From Pyrodictiaceae archaeon (GTDB lineage: Archaea > Thermoproteota > Thermoprotei_A > Sulfolobales > WANQ01): a DNA stretch of 64,000 nt. Shown here piece after piece: positions 34,353 through 43,836 of this stretch. Each line of letters starts with the position of its first letter. Position 1 is the first letter of the stretch. The translations under genes and the position numbers were made by a program. The stretch lies in NCBI GenBank assembly GCA_015521735.1, contig WANQ01000043.1, forward strand, positions 59,187 to 123,186. Reading direction: 5' to 3'. Below the pieces are notes generated by a model. The model saw nothing but the letters and a program-made list of their open reading frames with translations. It was not told the DNA's origin and did not search any database.

Positions 34353-34937
34353 CTAGATAGGCTCCTTCGACAACAATATATGGTTTCCACTACGTTTAAT
34401 AAACCACACTCTTCCAAGAAATACTATTGTACGTAAACTACTATGTGAGCCTACTACAACGCTTACTAGCTCTTTAACTAGGCTATTATACCTCTCCCTA
34501 TACCCTTCATCCTCCTCTAAGAGTACTCTATGGGCCTTGGTAAGCCTTACACTACGATATATGTACAAGGCGTAGTCTAGTATCATCACTAATCCTACGA
34601 CTAGAACTGCTATGAATGCATAGTCAATGCCTAGGAGGATTACCAGTATAGTTGCTAGAAGCGATGCTAGGAGAATCAATGGTTTAGTATACTTACCAGC
34701 CATAATACTACCTAGATATATGTGCTCATACCATAAGCCTACATCATCCACCGTCAACTCCTTCATATACTCTACCACAGTCTTAGAGCCCTTAAACCTA
34801 ACCCAGAACCTATACCCTCTAGTTTCATAGCTTAACCTATTATTGTGTTTAAACAATATGGTTTTACTTAACCTAAGCCTCTCTAGGAGACCCTCAACAG
34901 CGTTTACGACTTCTACTCTTTCACTGCCCTTATACAT
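34353..34937 (-). CDS. Hypothetical membrane protein with two helices
   Basis: I do not recognise this 194-residue protein. An N-terminal soluble part (about 1-80) is followed by two close membrane helices (about 84-102 and 105-127) and a basic soluble C-terminal part with YRERYNSLVKELV. The hairpin in the membrane with both tails on one side suggests a small membrane-attached scaffold. Its start overlaps the methyltransferase stop by 25 bases, so the two are one transcription unit. Confidence 0.75.
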   Translation of the reverse strand: MYKGSERVEVVNAVEGLLERLRLSKTILFKHNNRLSYETRGYRFWVRFKGSKTVVEYMKELTVDDVGLWYEHIYLGSIMAGKYTKPLILLASLLATILVILLGIDYAFIAVLVVGLVMILDYALYIYRSVRLTKAHRVLLEEDEGYRERYNSLVKELVSVVVGSHSSLRTIVFLGRVWFIKRSGNHILLSKEPI

Positions 34938-35572
34938 ACAAAGCCTTTACCTCTAATATCTTCTGACGGCTCCTCCCACCTAGGCTTATCAAGGGGTCCA
35001 AAGCTTAGTACTCCAAGCATTTTATCTACCCTAAACCTAGCCTTCCTAAGCCTATCTACTAGTTCATTTACTGAGAGAAACCTTGCACGTGAGTAGAAGG
35101 GGTGTCCTTCTCTAGCTAACAATAAGTAGTATTGCCCCCAAGGGCTTTCACGAGGAATAATACATGATATAACATCACCTCCATTTCTCAACACTCTATG
35201 AGACTCTCTTAAAACCTCGTCTACATCGTCTACAAAGCATAGGGTTACAATTAGCAGTATTGTATTGAAAGAAGAGTTCCTATAGGGTAATTTCTCTCCA
35301 ATACCTTGTACAACCTCAATACCTCTCTTCAAAGCTAGCTCCAACATACCTATACTAGGGTCAACACCGTTCTCTACCTCAAGTCTTTTAGCAAAGAATC
35401 CTGAGCCAACACCTACTTCTAGTACTGGTCTTTTACGTAGTAGTCTTGCTACTGTTGAAACCTCCATTTCAGCTAATAACCAGTTCTCCTTATACCATGA
35501 ATCATATACATCCCTTAACTCATCAAATAATCCCGCAGTACTCAAGGGAAGCGAAACCCTCCTAGTTAACAT
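34913..35572 (-). CDS. Class I SAM-dependent methyltransferase
   Basis: The 219-residue protein has the Rossmann methyltransferase motifs: motif I VLEVGVGSGFFAKRL, an acidic residue after the second strand (VDPSIGMLELA), FNTILLIVTLCFVDD (motif IV region) and ESHRVLRNGGDV (post-III). The UbiE/Methyltransf_11 branch is likely; the substrate is unknown. It is coupled to the two-helix membrane protein gene downstream. Confidence 0.88.
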   Translation of the reverse strand: MLTRRVSLPLSTAGLFDELRDVYDSWYKENWLLAEMEVSTVARLLRKRPVLEVGVGSGFFAKRLEVENGVDPSIGMLELALKRGIEVVQGIGEKLPYRNSSFNTILLIVTLCFVDDVDEVLRESHRVLRNGGDVISCIIPRESPWGQYYLLLAREGHPFYSRARFLSVNELVDRLRKARFRVDKMLGVLSFGPLDKPRWEEPSEDIRGKGFVCIRAVKE

Positions 35573-35683
35573 GGAGGCCCCAGGCTGAAAATACCTTGCT
35601 CTTTCAAATCTAGGAGGTTCCCACGTAATTATTTTCCGGTATTTTCTTTAATTACGAGCCTAAATAACACTACTAAACAGTAT

Positions 35684-36235
35684 GTGAATGGTGTAGAAGC
35701 CTTGACATGCTCTGTTGAGGAACTCTTAGATTTCCTTAAGTCTAGGAGAAGTATTCGTAGGTTTAAGTCTGAGAAGCCTCCACTAGACCTAGTATTAAAG
35801 GTATTGGATGTAGCGAGATTTGCTCCTAGTGCTAAGAATAGTCAGCCATGGGAGTTCATAATAGTAGATGACCCCAACGTCAAGGAGAAGTTAGCGAGAA
35901 TACATGTGGGTGCTAGGCCTCTGGAGAACGCGCCTATGGCTATAGTTGTTGTTAGCGATAAGACTAGGTCACCTACATCATACCTTGTTGACGGTGCTAA
36001 TGCTGTCATGTACATATTATTAGCTTTACATGCTGTAGGCTTAGGTGGTGTATGGATACAAACTTTAAGAAACATCAAGGAAATACAAGAGATACTAAGC
36101 ATACCCGAAGAGAAAATACCAGTAGCCATAATAGCTCTCGGATACCCTGATGAATCACCTAAGCCTAAGCCTAGAAGACCATTAGAAGAACTAGTACACT
36201 ACAACAAGTATGGTGCTAGGAAACCTCTAATCTAA
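35684..36235 (+). CDS. Nitroreductase-family flavoprotein
   Basis: The 183-residue protein begins its FMN-binding fold with LDFLKSRRSIRRF and ARFAPSAKNSQPWEF, and continues with VDGANAVMYILLALHAVGLGGVWIQ and ALGYPDE, all family hallmarks. It would bind FMN and reduce an unknown substrate with NAD(P)H. The start is GTG at 35684; the first 15 residues are not conserved. The end overlaps the tRNA thiolase gene on the other strand by nine bases. Confidence 0.9.
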   Translation: MNGVEALTCSVEELLDFLKSRRSIRRFKSEKPPLDLVLKVLDVARFAPSAKNSQPWEFIIVDDPNVKEKLARIHVGARPLENAPMAIVVVSDKTRSPTSYLVDGANAVMYILLALHAVGLGGVWIQTLRNIKEIQEILSIPEEKIPVAIIALGYPDESPKPKPRRPLEELVHYNKYGARKPLI

Positions 36236-37210
36236 TCCTAGCTCAAGTATTTTTCTACGAATATACTCTCTAACCCTAGCCCCCATAGGTTCTCCTAACG
36301 CCTGCTTAGTTATCTTGCAAAAACTACATAGCTCACCACTAGCTATTAAACCACATGCCTTACACCTAGACAGCTTTTGGCTAGGCTTAGGATAAGATTC
36401 AAGATTCTTTGCAAGCCTCCTCATAAGCCCAAACTTTATCCCTGGAAAAGACTCCTCAAGAGAGTCTAGGAGCTCCTTAATCTTAAACTCCATAGTACCC
36501 CTACGTACATGAGGACACTCGTCCGGAAGGAAGGGTGTCCTAGATAATAGTACGTAGAGTAGACTCTCCCTCTCATAAACCTCGTATAACGGCCTAATCC
36601 TACCTACAGCTAAGCCCTCTACACTCCCAGTCCTAGGACCAAGCTTTGATATCTGCTCTAGGTTTTGGTTAAAGAATTCCTTTAGAACATAAGCAACTAG
36701 ATCATCTAGGTTATGCCCCATAGCTAGAGCAGATGCCTTCAACTCTACTGCAACAGCATTCATAATATACCTCTTAACCACACCACAAACACTACATACA
36801 GGTCTACGTACCTTAAAAGCTAGCTCGGGTACCGTTAACCCCAACACCTCTTTCACGTCAACAACTATGAGTGGCTTGCCAATAGTCTTAGACAACTCTA
36901 CTACCTTCTCCCTATTAGCTTTAGAGTAAACAGGTATACCCAAGTCAATGTACAAGAGGTAAAGCTTGTACCCCAGCTTACCCGAAAGCTTAGCCAGTAT
37001 ACTTGCTAGAGTAGAACTATCCTTACCACCAGATACCGCAACAACAACCCTATCACCCCTACCTACAAGCCCATACCTCCTAATAGCCCTCTCAACCTTC
37101 CTCTCAACAAACTCAAGAAAATGCCTCTTACACAACCTAAGCCTAGCATAACGTATTATCGCTACCGCTTTCTCACCACAAATACTACACTTAACCCCCT
37201 GATGCAACAC
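36227..37210 (-). CDS. ttuA: tRNA 2-thiouridine synthetase, TtuA/Ncs6 family
   Basis: An N-terminal zinc site (CSICGEK with a later CKRHF) precedes the PP-loop VVAVSGGKDSST (about 57-68). Further blocks include CSVCGVVKRY and GHNLDDLVAYVLKEF. A C-terminal zinc ribbon (CKACGL...CSFC) closes the 327-residue protein. The Cys pattern fits the Fe-S-dependent TtuA/Ncs6 group that thiolates tRNA uridine. It overlaps by 20 bases a ubiquitin-like protein ending in GG, its likely sulfur donor. The start is GTG at 37210. Confidence 0.92.
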   Translation of the reverse strand: MLHQGVKCSICGEKAVAIIRYARLRLCKRHFLEFVERKVERAIRRYGLVGRGDRVVVAVSGGKDSSTLASILAKLSGKLGYKLYLLYIDLGIPVYSKANREKVVELSKTIGKPLIVVDVKEVLGLTVPELAFKVRRPVCSVCGVVKRYIMNAVAVELKASALAMGHNLDDLVAYVLKEFFNQNLEQISKLGPRTGSVEGLAVGRIRPLYEVYERESLLYVLLSRTPFLPDECPHVRRGTMEFKIKELLDSLEESFPGIKFGLMRRLAKNLESYPKPSQKLSRCKACGLIASGELCSFCKITKQALGEPMGARVREYIRRKILELGLD

Positions 37211-37445
37211 GATACACCTCTAACTCATCACCAGGTGAAACAACATCCTCCTCAGTAAGAACCTCCCCACCCCTAACAACAACATACCCTTGAACACTCA
37301 AACCAAGCCTCCTCAACAACTCCCTAACACTAACAACACCGCCAACATCAACCTCAACAACATCCCCACCAGGCACCATCCTCACTCTAACCCTACCCAC
37401 AACAAACACCCCTACAACACTACCTTCAACAACCACTAATAACAA
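37191..37445 (-). CDS. Ubiquitin-like sulfur carrier (MoaD/TtuB/Urm1-like)
   Basis: An 84-residue protein with the beta-grasp pattern (VRVRMVPGGDVVEVDV, then a helix VSVRELLRRLGLS, then VVRGGEVLTEEDVVSPGDELEVYRV) and a C-terminal GG. A diglycine end is what E1-like enzymes activate to a thiocarboxylate. The overlap with the tRNA thiolase points to a TtuB/Urm1-like role in tRNA thiolation; MoaD for molybdopterin is the alternative, since the window also has moaA and moaC. The Val-rich N-terminal 15 residues precede the fold, so the true start may be a later GTG. Confidence 0.88.
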   Translation of the reverse strand: MLLVVVEGSVVGVFVVGRVRVRMVPGGDVVEVDVGGVVSVRELLRRLGLSVQGYVVVRGGEVLTEEDVVSPGDELEVYRVASGG

Positions 37446-37654
37446 GCTAAACCCTTAAAACACCTAATGAAAGACGCAAACAACAACCAAGAAAACATTA
37501 AAGGAGGAAAGGAGGACAAGAGGAAAGAAGAATTATCCCCATAACACTTTGAGAACAATAATAGAACTAGATACATGCTAGATAGACCACTACTAGTTTA
37601 CGTGAATCCCCTACCAAGAAGCTAAAACTTTAGTCTAAAAGAGTTGAGCAAAAT

Positions 37655-39850
37655 CTATCCTCTATAACGTTTAAGAACTATTATAGTCAATAACACTAAG
37701 GTTACTAGTATTAATAATACTAAACGCGTGTCAAGTAGCTCAACTCTATTAGCTGAGATGCTTAGAGTCTTAGTAGAAGTTGGACTAATGGTTAAATTAG
37801 AGCTTATATTAATGATGCTTACAGTATTGACAATACTGGTAGCCGAACTAATAGTAGTTGACAACGTCTTACTCTCCATAATTCTACTAATGGTGTAGTT
37901 AGTGTAATTTACCCTAGACGCAGTAGTCTCCTCAGTAACATTCACTGTACTCGTAGCTAGACTAGTAGTACTGATAGTACTTGACGTCGACGCAGTTCTA
38001 GGAGGTAAGGTAATAGTTAAAACAGCACCCTTACCATGATAAGGTGAAGGCAGACTAGTAGCCTCCATAGACTCAATACCACGATTAACATCGCTCATCT
38101 TTTTCTCAAGCTCAGATAAAGGCTTAATAAGAGCCCTAGGATTGACGCTATTAATGAACTCCCAAAACTCCGACTCAACCCTAGAATAAACAATACATGT
38201 TGATAGGTGTAAGCCGTGAATGTAGACTAGTAGGGCCTCACCTCCACGAATACTGACATAATATTCTGGAATGAATACGTAATATATGTTGTCAGACTCC
38301 CTACCCAACATCTTCCTCAAAATGCTTTCACCAAGAGAAATAATGACCTTATGTGTTTGTCTTACTTTATCAAGTTTCTCATTATTTAACATGATTTTTA
38401 AGACATAGCTTAATAATTTTCTACTAAGATTATCAGTATAAGTACGATTAAGCTCATCAACAAGATGCCAGAACTCCTTCAATACATCAATATTGTAGGG
38501 AATATAGAGGAAACCAGATGCGTTAAGAGGTGTGCCATACAGGTATTCACTAACAATGGGGCACGAGGTGTTAAGATAGTTAAATAATGCATTTATATCT
38601 AAACTTCTTGGGATATTAAGTCTCGCTATGCTTACAACTGTAAGTGGTAGGAATAAGTTTATGTGTATGGTTTCTAATTCTCTATCTATATCTACATCTA
38701 CAAAGAAGAGTAGGTTTTCTACTGATCTTATCATTGCGTATGGATAGTATAGGTCTCTTTTTAAATCCCTAGGCAATTTTGCTTTAACCGTACCTAGATT
38801 GCTTATTAGTTTTAGATAACGCTCGTATTCATCCCTGTAGAATACCTTGGAAGGATCCCACACTCCTGTCGCTAAATAATATTCTATACCGCTAATACGT
38901 ATGTGGAGTAGGCAAGAACCATTATTAACTAATACTATGAGGCAGTGAGGCTTCTTCATCACCCACTTGGATCCATAACCTTTAATTACTTGTACTAGCT
39001 TGGTGCCTTTTATTTCTAATAAATACTTACTGCCATTACTTAGTGTAATAAGCAAGTATGTGTCAGGTAGAGGTGGGGTAAGGTTTACTAGGTCTAGCTC
39101 GTAGGGCTTGCCATTCGGGATAACTATCTTCCTAACTGACTTGTTTAAGCCTAGTTTAGCTAGTTCTCCAATATACCATGAATATATCTTGTCAGCTATT
39201 GCTTGAGCTAGTTCATAGTCATCAACATATTTGGATATATTTCTATAGCCATCTATGCTTATCAATATCCAGAAGACATCAGGTAGTACTGGGTTAATGA
39301 AGATTTCATAGGCTCTATTACGTAGTGAGACACCATTATACGTGTAATTGTATCTCCCCCGTTCCACATATCGTTGCGATGTATTCCATCTAACAACATC
39401 GTCTATAGACGTAAAGAATCCTCCAACCCAGAAGTACCCCATGCCCAATAGTTCTTCAAATCTACTATCATTTACTAATGGTATAATGCCTTTTAGTGCT
39501 GTCCAGTTCACGTACTTGAATACATAAAAGTTATGGCTCATAGACTCTAGTAGATCACTTCTATCCCAATCTGCTCTTATCACACGTATCCTAGGCTTAC
39601 CCGAATACATAGATATATTTAGCGAGCCAAAAACAGCGTCTCGAATAACATCGGCTAGTCTCACCAAGTCTCCACCTTTTATGTACCCTCTCGCAACTAA
39701 AACCATATCGGGAACATTAGGTGCAATAATTTGTCCTCCACTCACCTGCTTGTAACTATACGTAGATGCTACAACCACATGCAGCATTGACACTAAAATC
39801 AATAAGAGAACAATAAAACTACAACATCTAACGAGCTTCTTTAAGCACAT
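37655..39850 (-). CDS. Large secreted membrane-anchored surface protein, paralogue 1
   Basis: I do not recognise the family of this 731-residue protein. It has a signal or anchor helix (about 8-29), a large extracellular region of about 600 residues rich in Tyr, Asn and possible N-glycosylation sites, a Ser/Thr-rich stalk (about 625-705), one C-terminal membrane helix (about 708-726) and a KRYRG end. It is similar along its length to the protein at 39936-42089; shared blocks include the opening RGYIK region, VNWTALK, DLVNLTPPLP, CLLHIR, YYLATG.WDP.KVFY and ELNRTYTDNLSR. A tandem duplication is clear. Its role may be tied to the secreted caspase-fold-like protein at the head of the array. Confidence 0.8.
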   Translation of the reverse strand: MCLKKLVRCCSFIVLLLILVSMLHVVVASTYSYKQVSGGQIIAPNVPDMVLVARGYIKGGDLVRLADVIRDAVFGSLNISMYSGKPRIRVIRADWDRSDLLESMSHNFYVFKYVNWTALKGIIPLVNDSRFEELLGMGYFWVGGFFTSIDDVVRWNTSQRYVERGRYNYTYNGVSLRNRAYEIFINPVLPDVFWILISIDGYRNISKYVDDYELAQAIADKIYSWYIGELAKLGLNKSVRKIVIPNGKPYELDLVNLTPPLPDTYLLITLSNGSKYLLEIKGTKLVQVIKGYGSKWVMKKPHCLIVLVNNGSCLLHIRISGIEYYLATGVWDPSKVFYRDEYERYLKLISNLGTVKAKLPRDLKRDLYYPYAMIRSVENLLFFVDVDIDRELETIHINLFLPLTVVSIARLNIPRSLDINALFNYLNTSCPIVSEYLYGTPLNASGFLYIPYNIDVLKEFWHLVDELNRTYTDNLSRKLLSYVLKIMLNNEKLDKVRQTHKVIISLGESILRKMLGRESDNIYYVFIPEYYVSIRGGEALLVYIHGLHLSTCIVYSRVESEFWEFINSVNPRALIKPLSELEKKMSDVNRGIESMEATSLPSPYHGKGAVLTITLPPRTASTSSTISTTSLATSTVNVTEETTASRVNYTNYTISRIMESKTLSTTISSATSIVNTVSIINISSNLTISPTSTKTLSISANRVELLDTRLVLLILVTLVLLTIIVLKRYRG

Positions 39851-39935
39851 AAATAATCACCTCTTACGTAAGTCTCCATGATAAAATATAGTTTAAACGG
39901 GAGAAAAAAAGCTAATTAATATCGTTTTAATGTCA

Positions 39936-42089
39936 TTACCTTCTCCTAAAATATCTAATGGCGAACAATATTACGCCTATTAGTATCATGATAGCTATAG
40001 CCACATAAGTACTAGATGACGTATCAGTAATACTAGTAGAACTAGCAGTACCAGTAATGTTCATAGCAGATAATGCCTTACTATACATGGCAACATTACC
40101 GCTAATACTTGTACTCATGCTACTTATGTTAGGCATATATGTAGTAGAAGCATTAGTAGAGTTTAAAGTCAAAATGCTAGTCTTCATAACGGTTTTTCCG
40201 GAGGTATTTGTAGTAATACCCGTAATACTCGTAATGGTAGTAATTTTCGGCATCAGAGTGATTGTGGCATTCTCCTCATGGGCGGAGTGTATAGTAGCAA
40301 TAGACGTAGTAGAAGATATTTCACGGTCTCTACTGCCCATATTCTGTAGCATGGGTAAAGGCTTAATCAATGCTTTCTCATCGACACCTTCAATAAAGCT
40401 CCAAAACTCTCTCATAAGCCTAGTATAGTTAACACATGAAATGAGATGAGGACTACCAACATATATTATGGAGCCACCGCTCCAACCATTACCCATACCG
40501 TATTCAGGCACAGCTATATAGTATTCAGATAGCCTTTTACTATCTCCTAAAATTCTTCTCAAAATACTTTTACCCCATAATGCAAGGAATAAATAAGTCC
40601 TCTTGGCTTCAACAAGATTCTCGTTGAATAATATAATCTTTAAGACGTAACTTAACAGTTGTCTACTAAGATTATCAGTATAGGTACGGTTAAGTTCGTC
40701 TATGAGTCGCCAAAACTCTTCTACTGTACTAATATTATAGAAGGTAGCATATACAAATGCTGGAGGAGGAAACTCGCCAAAAACATCAACGAGAGAGTCA
40801 ACATACTTGTTAATTAAGGGGCACGTATTATTAATGTAGTTAAAGAGTGTGCTGACATCTATGTTCTTCGGAATATTAAATTCGTATACTCCTACAATAG
40901 TAATGGGTAGTAATAGGTTTACGTGTATTACTTCTAAAGACCTATCTATATTCACATCACTGAAGAATATTACTTGAGGTGTACGTATCTGAACATATGG
41001 TTCATAGGAATTCTTTATGACCTCCCTAGGTAAATATACCTCCGTGATATTTATATCGCGTATTAGTTTTAAATAGTGTTTGTATTCATTCTCATAGAAT
41101 ACTTTTGTTGGATCCCATTTACCAGTTGCTAGATAGTATCGTATTCCCTCCTTACGTATATGTAGTAAACACGAACTATTATTAACCAATACTATGAGGC
41201 AACGACCACCTACTCTCCCAGCCATAGCGTCAAGAATAGGATTACTAATTTTTATCTCTAATAGATATTTTGTACCATTACTTGAAGTGAGTAGTAAATA
41301 AATTTTAGGTAACGGAGGAGTAAGATTCACTAAATCAAGTTTATAGGGTGCTTTATGTGGGAGAACTATTTTATTATGTATTGACTTATTCAAACCCAGT
41401 TTAACTAATCTCTCAGTATACCACGAGAATATTCTATCAGCTATTCTCCGAGCTATTTCATAATCACTTACATGCTTTGATACAGCTTTGTATCCTCTTA
41501 TATCCATGGTTATCCAGAAATTAAATAATAATACAGGACTAATGCTTAAGGAGTAAACCTTGTTATACAATGAGGTATTACCATAGCTGTAATTGTATAC
41601 TCCAACTTCAGTGTAGTGTACTGAAATATTCCATGTAATAACATCGTTTACTGAAACAAAATAACCCCAGAAAAAGCCCATCCTAAGCAGCTTTTTAAAC
41701 CTATCATCCCTTACCAATGGTATATCATCCTCTAATGCTGTCCAATTCACATACCTAAATACACGATAGTTATGACTTAGCTCCATCACTAGAGAATCCA
41801 TGTCCTCTTCGAGTACGCGTACCTTAACTTTCTTCACTGAGTACTCAGTTACATTCAAAGTCTCAAATACGATACTACGAATAGCATTAGCTAGTTCTAC
41901 TAGATCCCTATACTTTATGTACCCTCTAAAGACAAGGACCTCACGAGGTATAGTATCCTCTCGTCTATTAGCATTTTCAGATTTGTACGCTATACACGTA
42001 ACACCAACTACATTTACTATTAGTAGTACTAAGAGAACGGTAGTATACACACCTATGTAATTTATGTGACTTTTACTGTCTGAATGCAT
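39936..42089 (-). CDS. Large secreted membrane-anchored surface protein, paralogue 2
   Basis: A 717-residue protein with the same plan as paralogue 1: an N-terminal hydrophobic helix (about 14-32), a long extracellular part, a Ser/Thr-rich stalk (about 590-690) and a C-terminal membrane helix followed by RYFRRR. Blocks such as YIKYRDLVELANAIR, FRYVNWTALEDDIPLV, LDLVNLTPPLP and RTYTDNLSRQLLSYVLKI are shared with the neighbour, while the stalks differ freely. It starts 12 bases after the stop of the caspase-fold-like gene, so the two are probably one transcript. The function is unknown; a surface receptor, scaffold or protease substrate is possible. Confidence 0.8.
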   Translation of the reverse strand: MHSDSKSHINYIGVYTTVLLVLLIVNVVGVTCIAYKSENANRREDTIPREVLVFRGYIKYRDLVELANAIRSIVFETLNVTEYSVKKVKVRVLEEDMDSLVMELSHNYRVFRYVNWTALEDDIPLVRDDRFKKLLRMGFFWGYFVSVNDVITWNISVHYTEVGVYNYSYGNTSLYNKVYSLSISPVLLFNFWITMDIRGYKAVSKHVSDYEIARRIADRIFSWYTERLVKLGLNKSIHNKIVLPHKAPYKLDLVNLTPPLPKIYLLLTSSNGTKYLLEIKISNPILDAMAGRVGGRCLIVLVNNSSCLLHIRKEGIRYYLATGKWDPTKVFYENEYKHYLKLIRDINITEVYLPREVIKNSYEPYVQIRTPQVIFFSDVNIDRSLEVIHVNLLLPITIVGVYEFNIPKNIDVSTLFNYINNTCPLINKYVDSLVDVFGEFPPPAFVYATFYNISTVEEFWRLIDELNRTYTDNLSRQLLSYVLKIILFNENLVEAKRTYLFLALWGKSILRRILGDSKRLSEYYIAVPEYGMGNGWSGGSIIYVGSPHLISCVNYTRLMREFWSFIEGVDEKALIKPLPMLQNMGSRDREISSTTSIATIHSAHEENATITLMPKITTITSITGITTNTSGKTVMKTSILTLNSTNASTTYMPNISSMSTSISGNVAMYSKALSAMNITGTASSTSITDTSSSTYVAIAIMILIGVILFAIRYFRRR

Positions 42090-42101
42090 ATAATATCACC
42101 C

Positions 42102-43679
42102 CTATGTAGCCTCCTTATAATATATGATAGAGGAAGATGCAATTTGTGGGGGTTCACAACTAACTTGAATAATAGGATAATATCTAGGTGGACGAGGAAT
42201 ACGTACATAAGTCACATTAATTGAACAGTTTATTGTCTTAAAATATATTGTAATTCTGATTTTGGAGCCTTCTTTACATGCGTCATAGTATATCCATGCA
42301 GGATCACGGTATGCGAGAGATATCTCTTCATCACTGTAATCATACGTAGTGTACCTGTTTTCCGTTAATGTAGATACGTTTAGGGAGATTATACCGAGAC
42401 CATATACTTTGCCTATCCTACTTCTTTTTTCTGAAGGTTCTAATTCGTCTAAAGCTCTTTGTAGAGAGCTGAGCCATGCTTTTCCTATTGTTATGTTGTT
42501 TGCTAGTTGTTGTAGGAATTTTGTGGGTACGTCTCCGCATAGTGGCCAGTCGCATGTTGTTGTCCATCCTAGTATTCCGTGTAAGTACATGTTGGCTGGG
42601 TGGGGTACGTCGAATAGTCTTTTACCTATATCGTATTCTATTGTACCCATGAATACTCTATGCCCTATTATCTCTAGTAGTTGGCTTAGTGTTTGTATTC
42701 CTGTTATTTTTAGTGCGTCGCTTAGGTTTAGTGAGTTGCATGCATTTAGGATAACCCATTCTGTATCTCCGTATCCCCAATACGTTGACTCCTCAAACCC
42801 TAAGGGGTTTACGTAGTATAGTCTTACGCTACTTGTACCCCAGTATTTTGGTGTTTGTATTGTGGCGTTAGGTATTATTCTCTTTAGTAGAGGGTTTACG
42901 CTTTGCTCGCTGCTTGGTTCACTGTATACTATTAGGAGGTCGCCTCCATGGCCAGAGAATAATACTATGTCGTATTGTTCTCCCAGGGTTATTTCTGGTC
43001 TTTTAGACTTGTTCGGTAGTACTATTATGGCTGGCTCTAAGTCTGTCTCCATGGACTGTGGTTCGTGTACTATTGTGGTTAACGCGTGTAGTTTTACTGA
43101 GCTTATGTTAGCCCAGTACTTTAATGTTGCCTCATAATTCTCTTTCTCAACATTGACAATGCTACCAGTTTCTATTAGTACTTCTAACCTATCATCCTCA
43201 TCTATAGGACCCCAAGGCTTAACACATAGTGTAGCAGTCTCTAAGGGGCTTGGAGGAAAATAAGGACATACATATACGTAGCTTGGTTTTAATACGATAA
43301 GGCATTCAGCTCCAGGAGGACAAAGAGTCGCATTTCCTACTAATGCCATCTTTAACTCACAATTAAGTAGTACCCAGTAATAAAGTGACAAGTTATTTGG
43401 ACAAAAAGTATAGTCGAGTACTACCTCTATTGAACGATCATCTATGTTTACTGGATGCATTATTAGAAGCTTAGTACACTCTGATTGAGAAAGCACATTT
43501 AAGCTTAACTCATTAAGTCCTGAAGCTGTAGCAAGAATATTATTTAGAGATAAGCTTGCTACTAACGCAATTATAGTAATTATTATTATTGGAAGCATTA
43601 AATACAGAGGGAACATAATGTACACAAAGCACCAAATCCCTCTGTATTTAATGCTTCCAATAATAATTATTTTAACCAC
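42102..43679 (-). CDS. Secreted caspase-fold-like protein (DUF6345/C25/CHAT-like), putative cysteine protease
   Basis: An N-terminal hydrophobic segment directs export. In the middle of the protein, YDIVLFSGHGGD (H244 counted from 43679) and DTEWVILNACNSLNL (C314) give the His-Gly and Cys dyad spacing of caspase-fold peptidases. The latter, with WGYGD before it, closely recalls DUF6345-type sequences. About eight other Cys may form disulfides. There is no C-terminal anchor. The longest frame starts at GTG 43679, but ATG 43616 (codon 22) directly precedes the signal (MFPLYLMLP) and is likelier. That ATG lies in the loop of a 31-bp inverted repeat. It heads the array of two surface-protein paralogues. 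Protease activity is inferred, not shown. Confidence 0.65.
   Translation of the reverse strand: MVKIIIIGSIKYRGIWCFVYIMFPLYLMLPIIIITIIALVASLSLNNILATASGLNELSLNVLSQSECTKLLIMHPVNIDDRSIEVVLDYTFCPNNLSLYYWVLLNCELKMALVGNATLCPPGAECLIVLKPSYVYVCPYFPPSPLETATLCVKPWGPIDEDDRLEVLIETGSIVNVEKENYEATLKYWANISSVKLHALTTIVHEPQSMETDLEPAIIVLPNKSKRPEITLGEQYDIVLFSGHGGDLLIVYSEPSSEQSVNPLLKRIIPNATIQTPKYWGTSSVRLYYVNPLGFEESTYWGYGDTEWVILNACNSLNLSDALKITGIQTLSQLLEIIGHRVFMGTIEYDIGKRLFDVPHPANMYLHGILGWTTTCDWPLCGDVPTKFLQQLANNITIGKAWLSSLQRALDELEPSEKRSRIGKVYGLGIISLNVSTLTENRYTTYDYSDEEISLAYRDPAWIYYDACKEGSKIRITIYFKTINCSINVTYVRIPRPPRYYPIIQVSCEPPQIASSSIIYYKEAT
43582..43667. repeat. 31-bp perfect inverted repeat around the start of the caspase-fold-like gene
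   Basis: The arms 43582-43612 and 43637-43667 are perfect reverse complements separated by 24 bases. The left arm encodes part of the signal peptide; the right arm lies upstream of the likely ATG at 43616-43614, which sits in the loop. The match is far too long for chance and may form an mRNA hairpin controlling translation, or record a small inverted duplication. Confidence 0.9.
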
Positions 43680-43836
43680 GCATATATGTTTTTACGCTGT
43701 ACATAGTATGGTGTAGTATCTGGTTCTGATTGTGTTCTGGTTTAGCGTGGTATTGGTTATAGTGTGTGGTGTGTGAAGTAGGGCTGGGTTTCTTTTAAGG
43801 GTAACTATTTTAGTTCTGGTAGTTGATTTTCTAGTA

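Noticed and set aside
37446-37654. Purine-rich stretch as a possible origin or regulatory element
   Set aside because: Only a run of GGAGGAAAGGAGG-like words; no repeat structure, no replication genes nearby.
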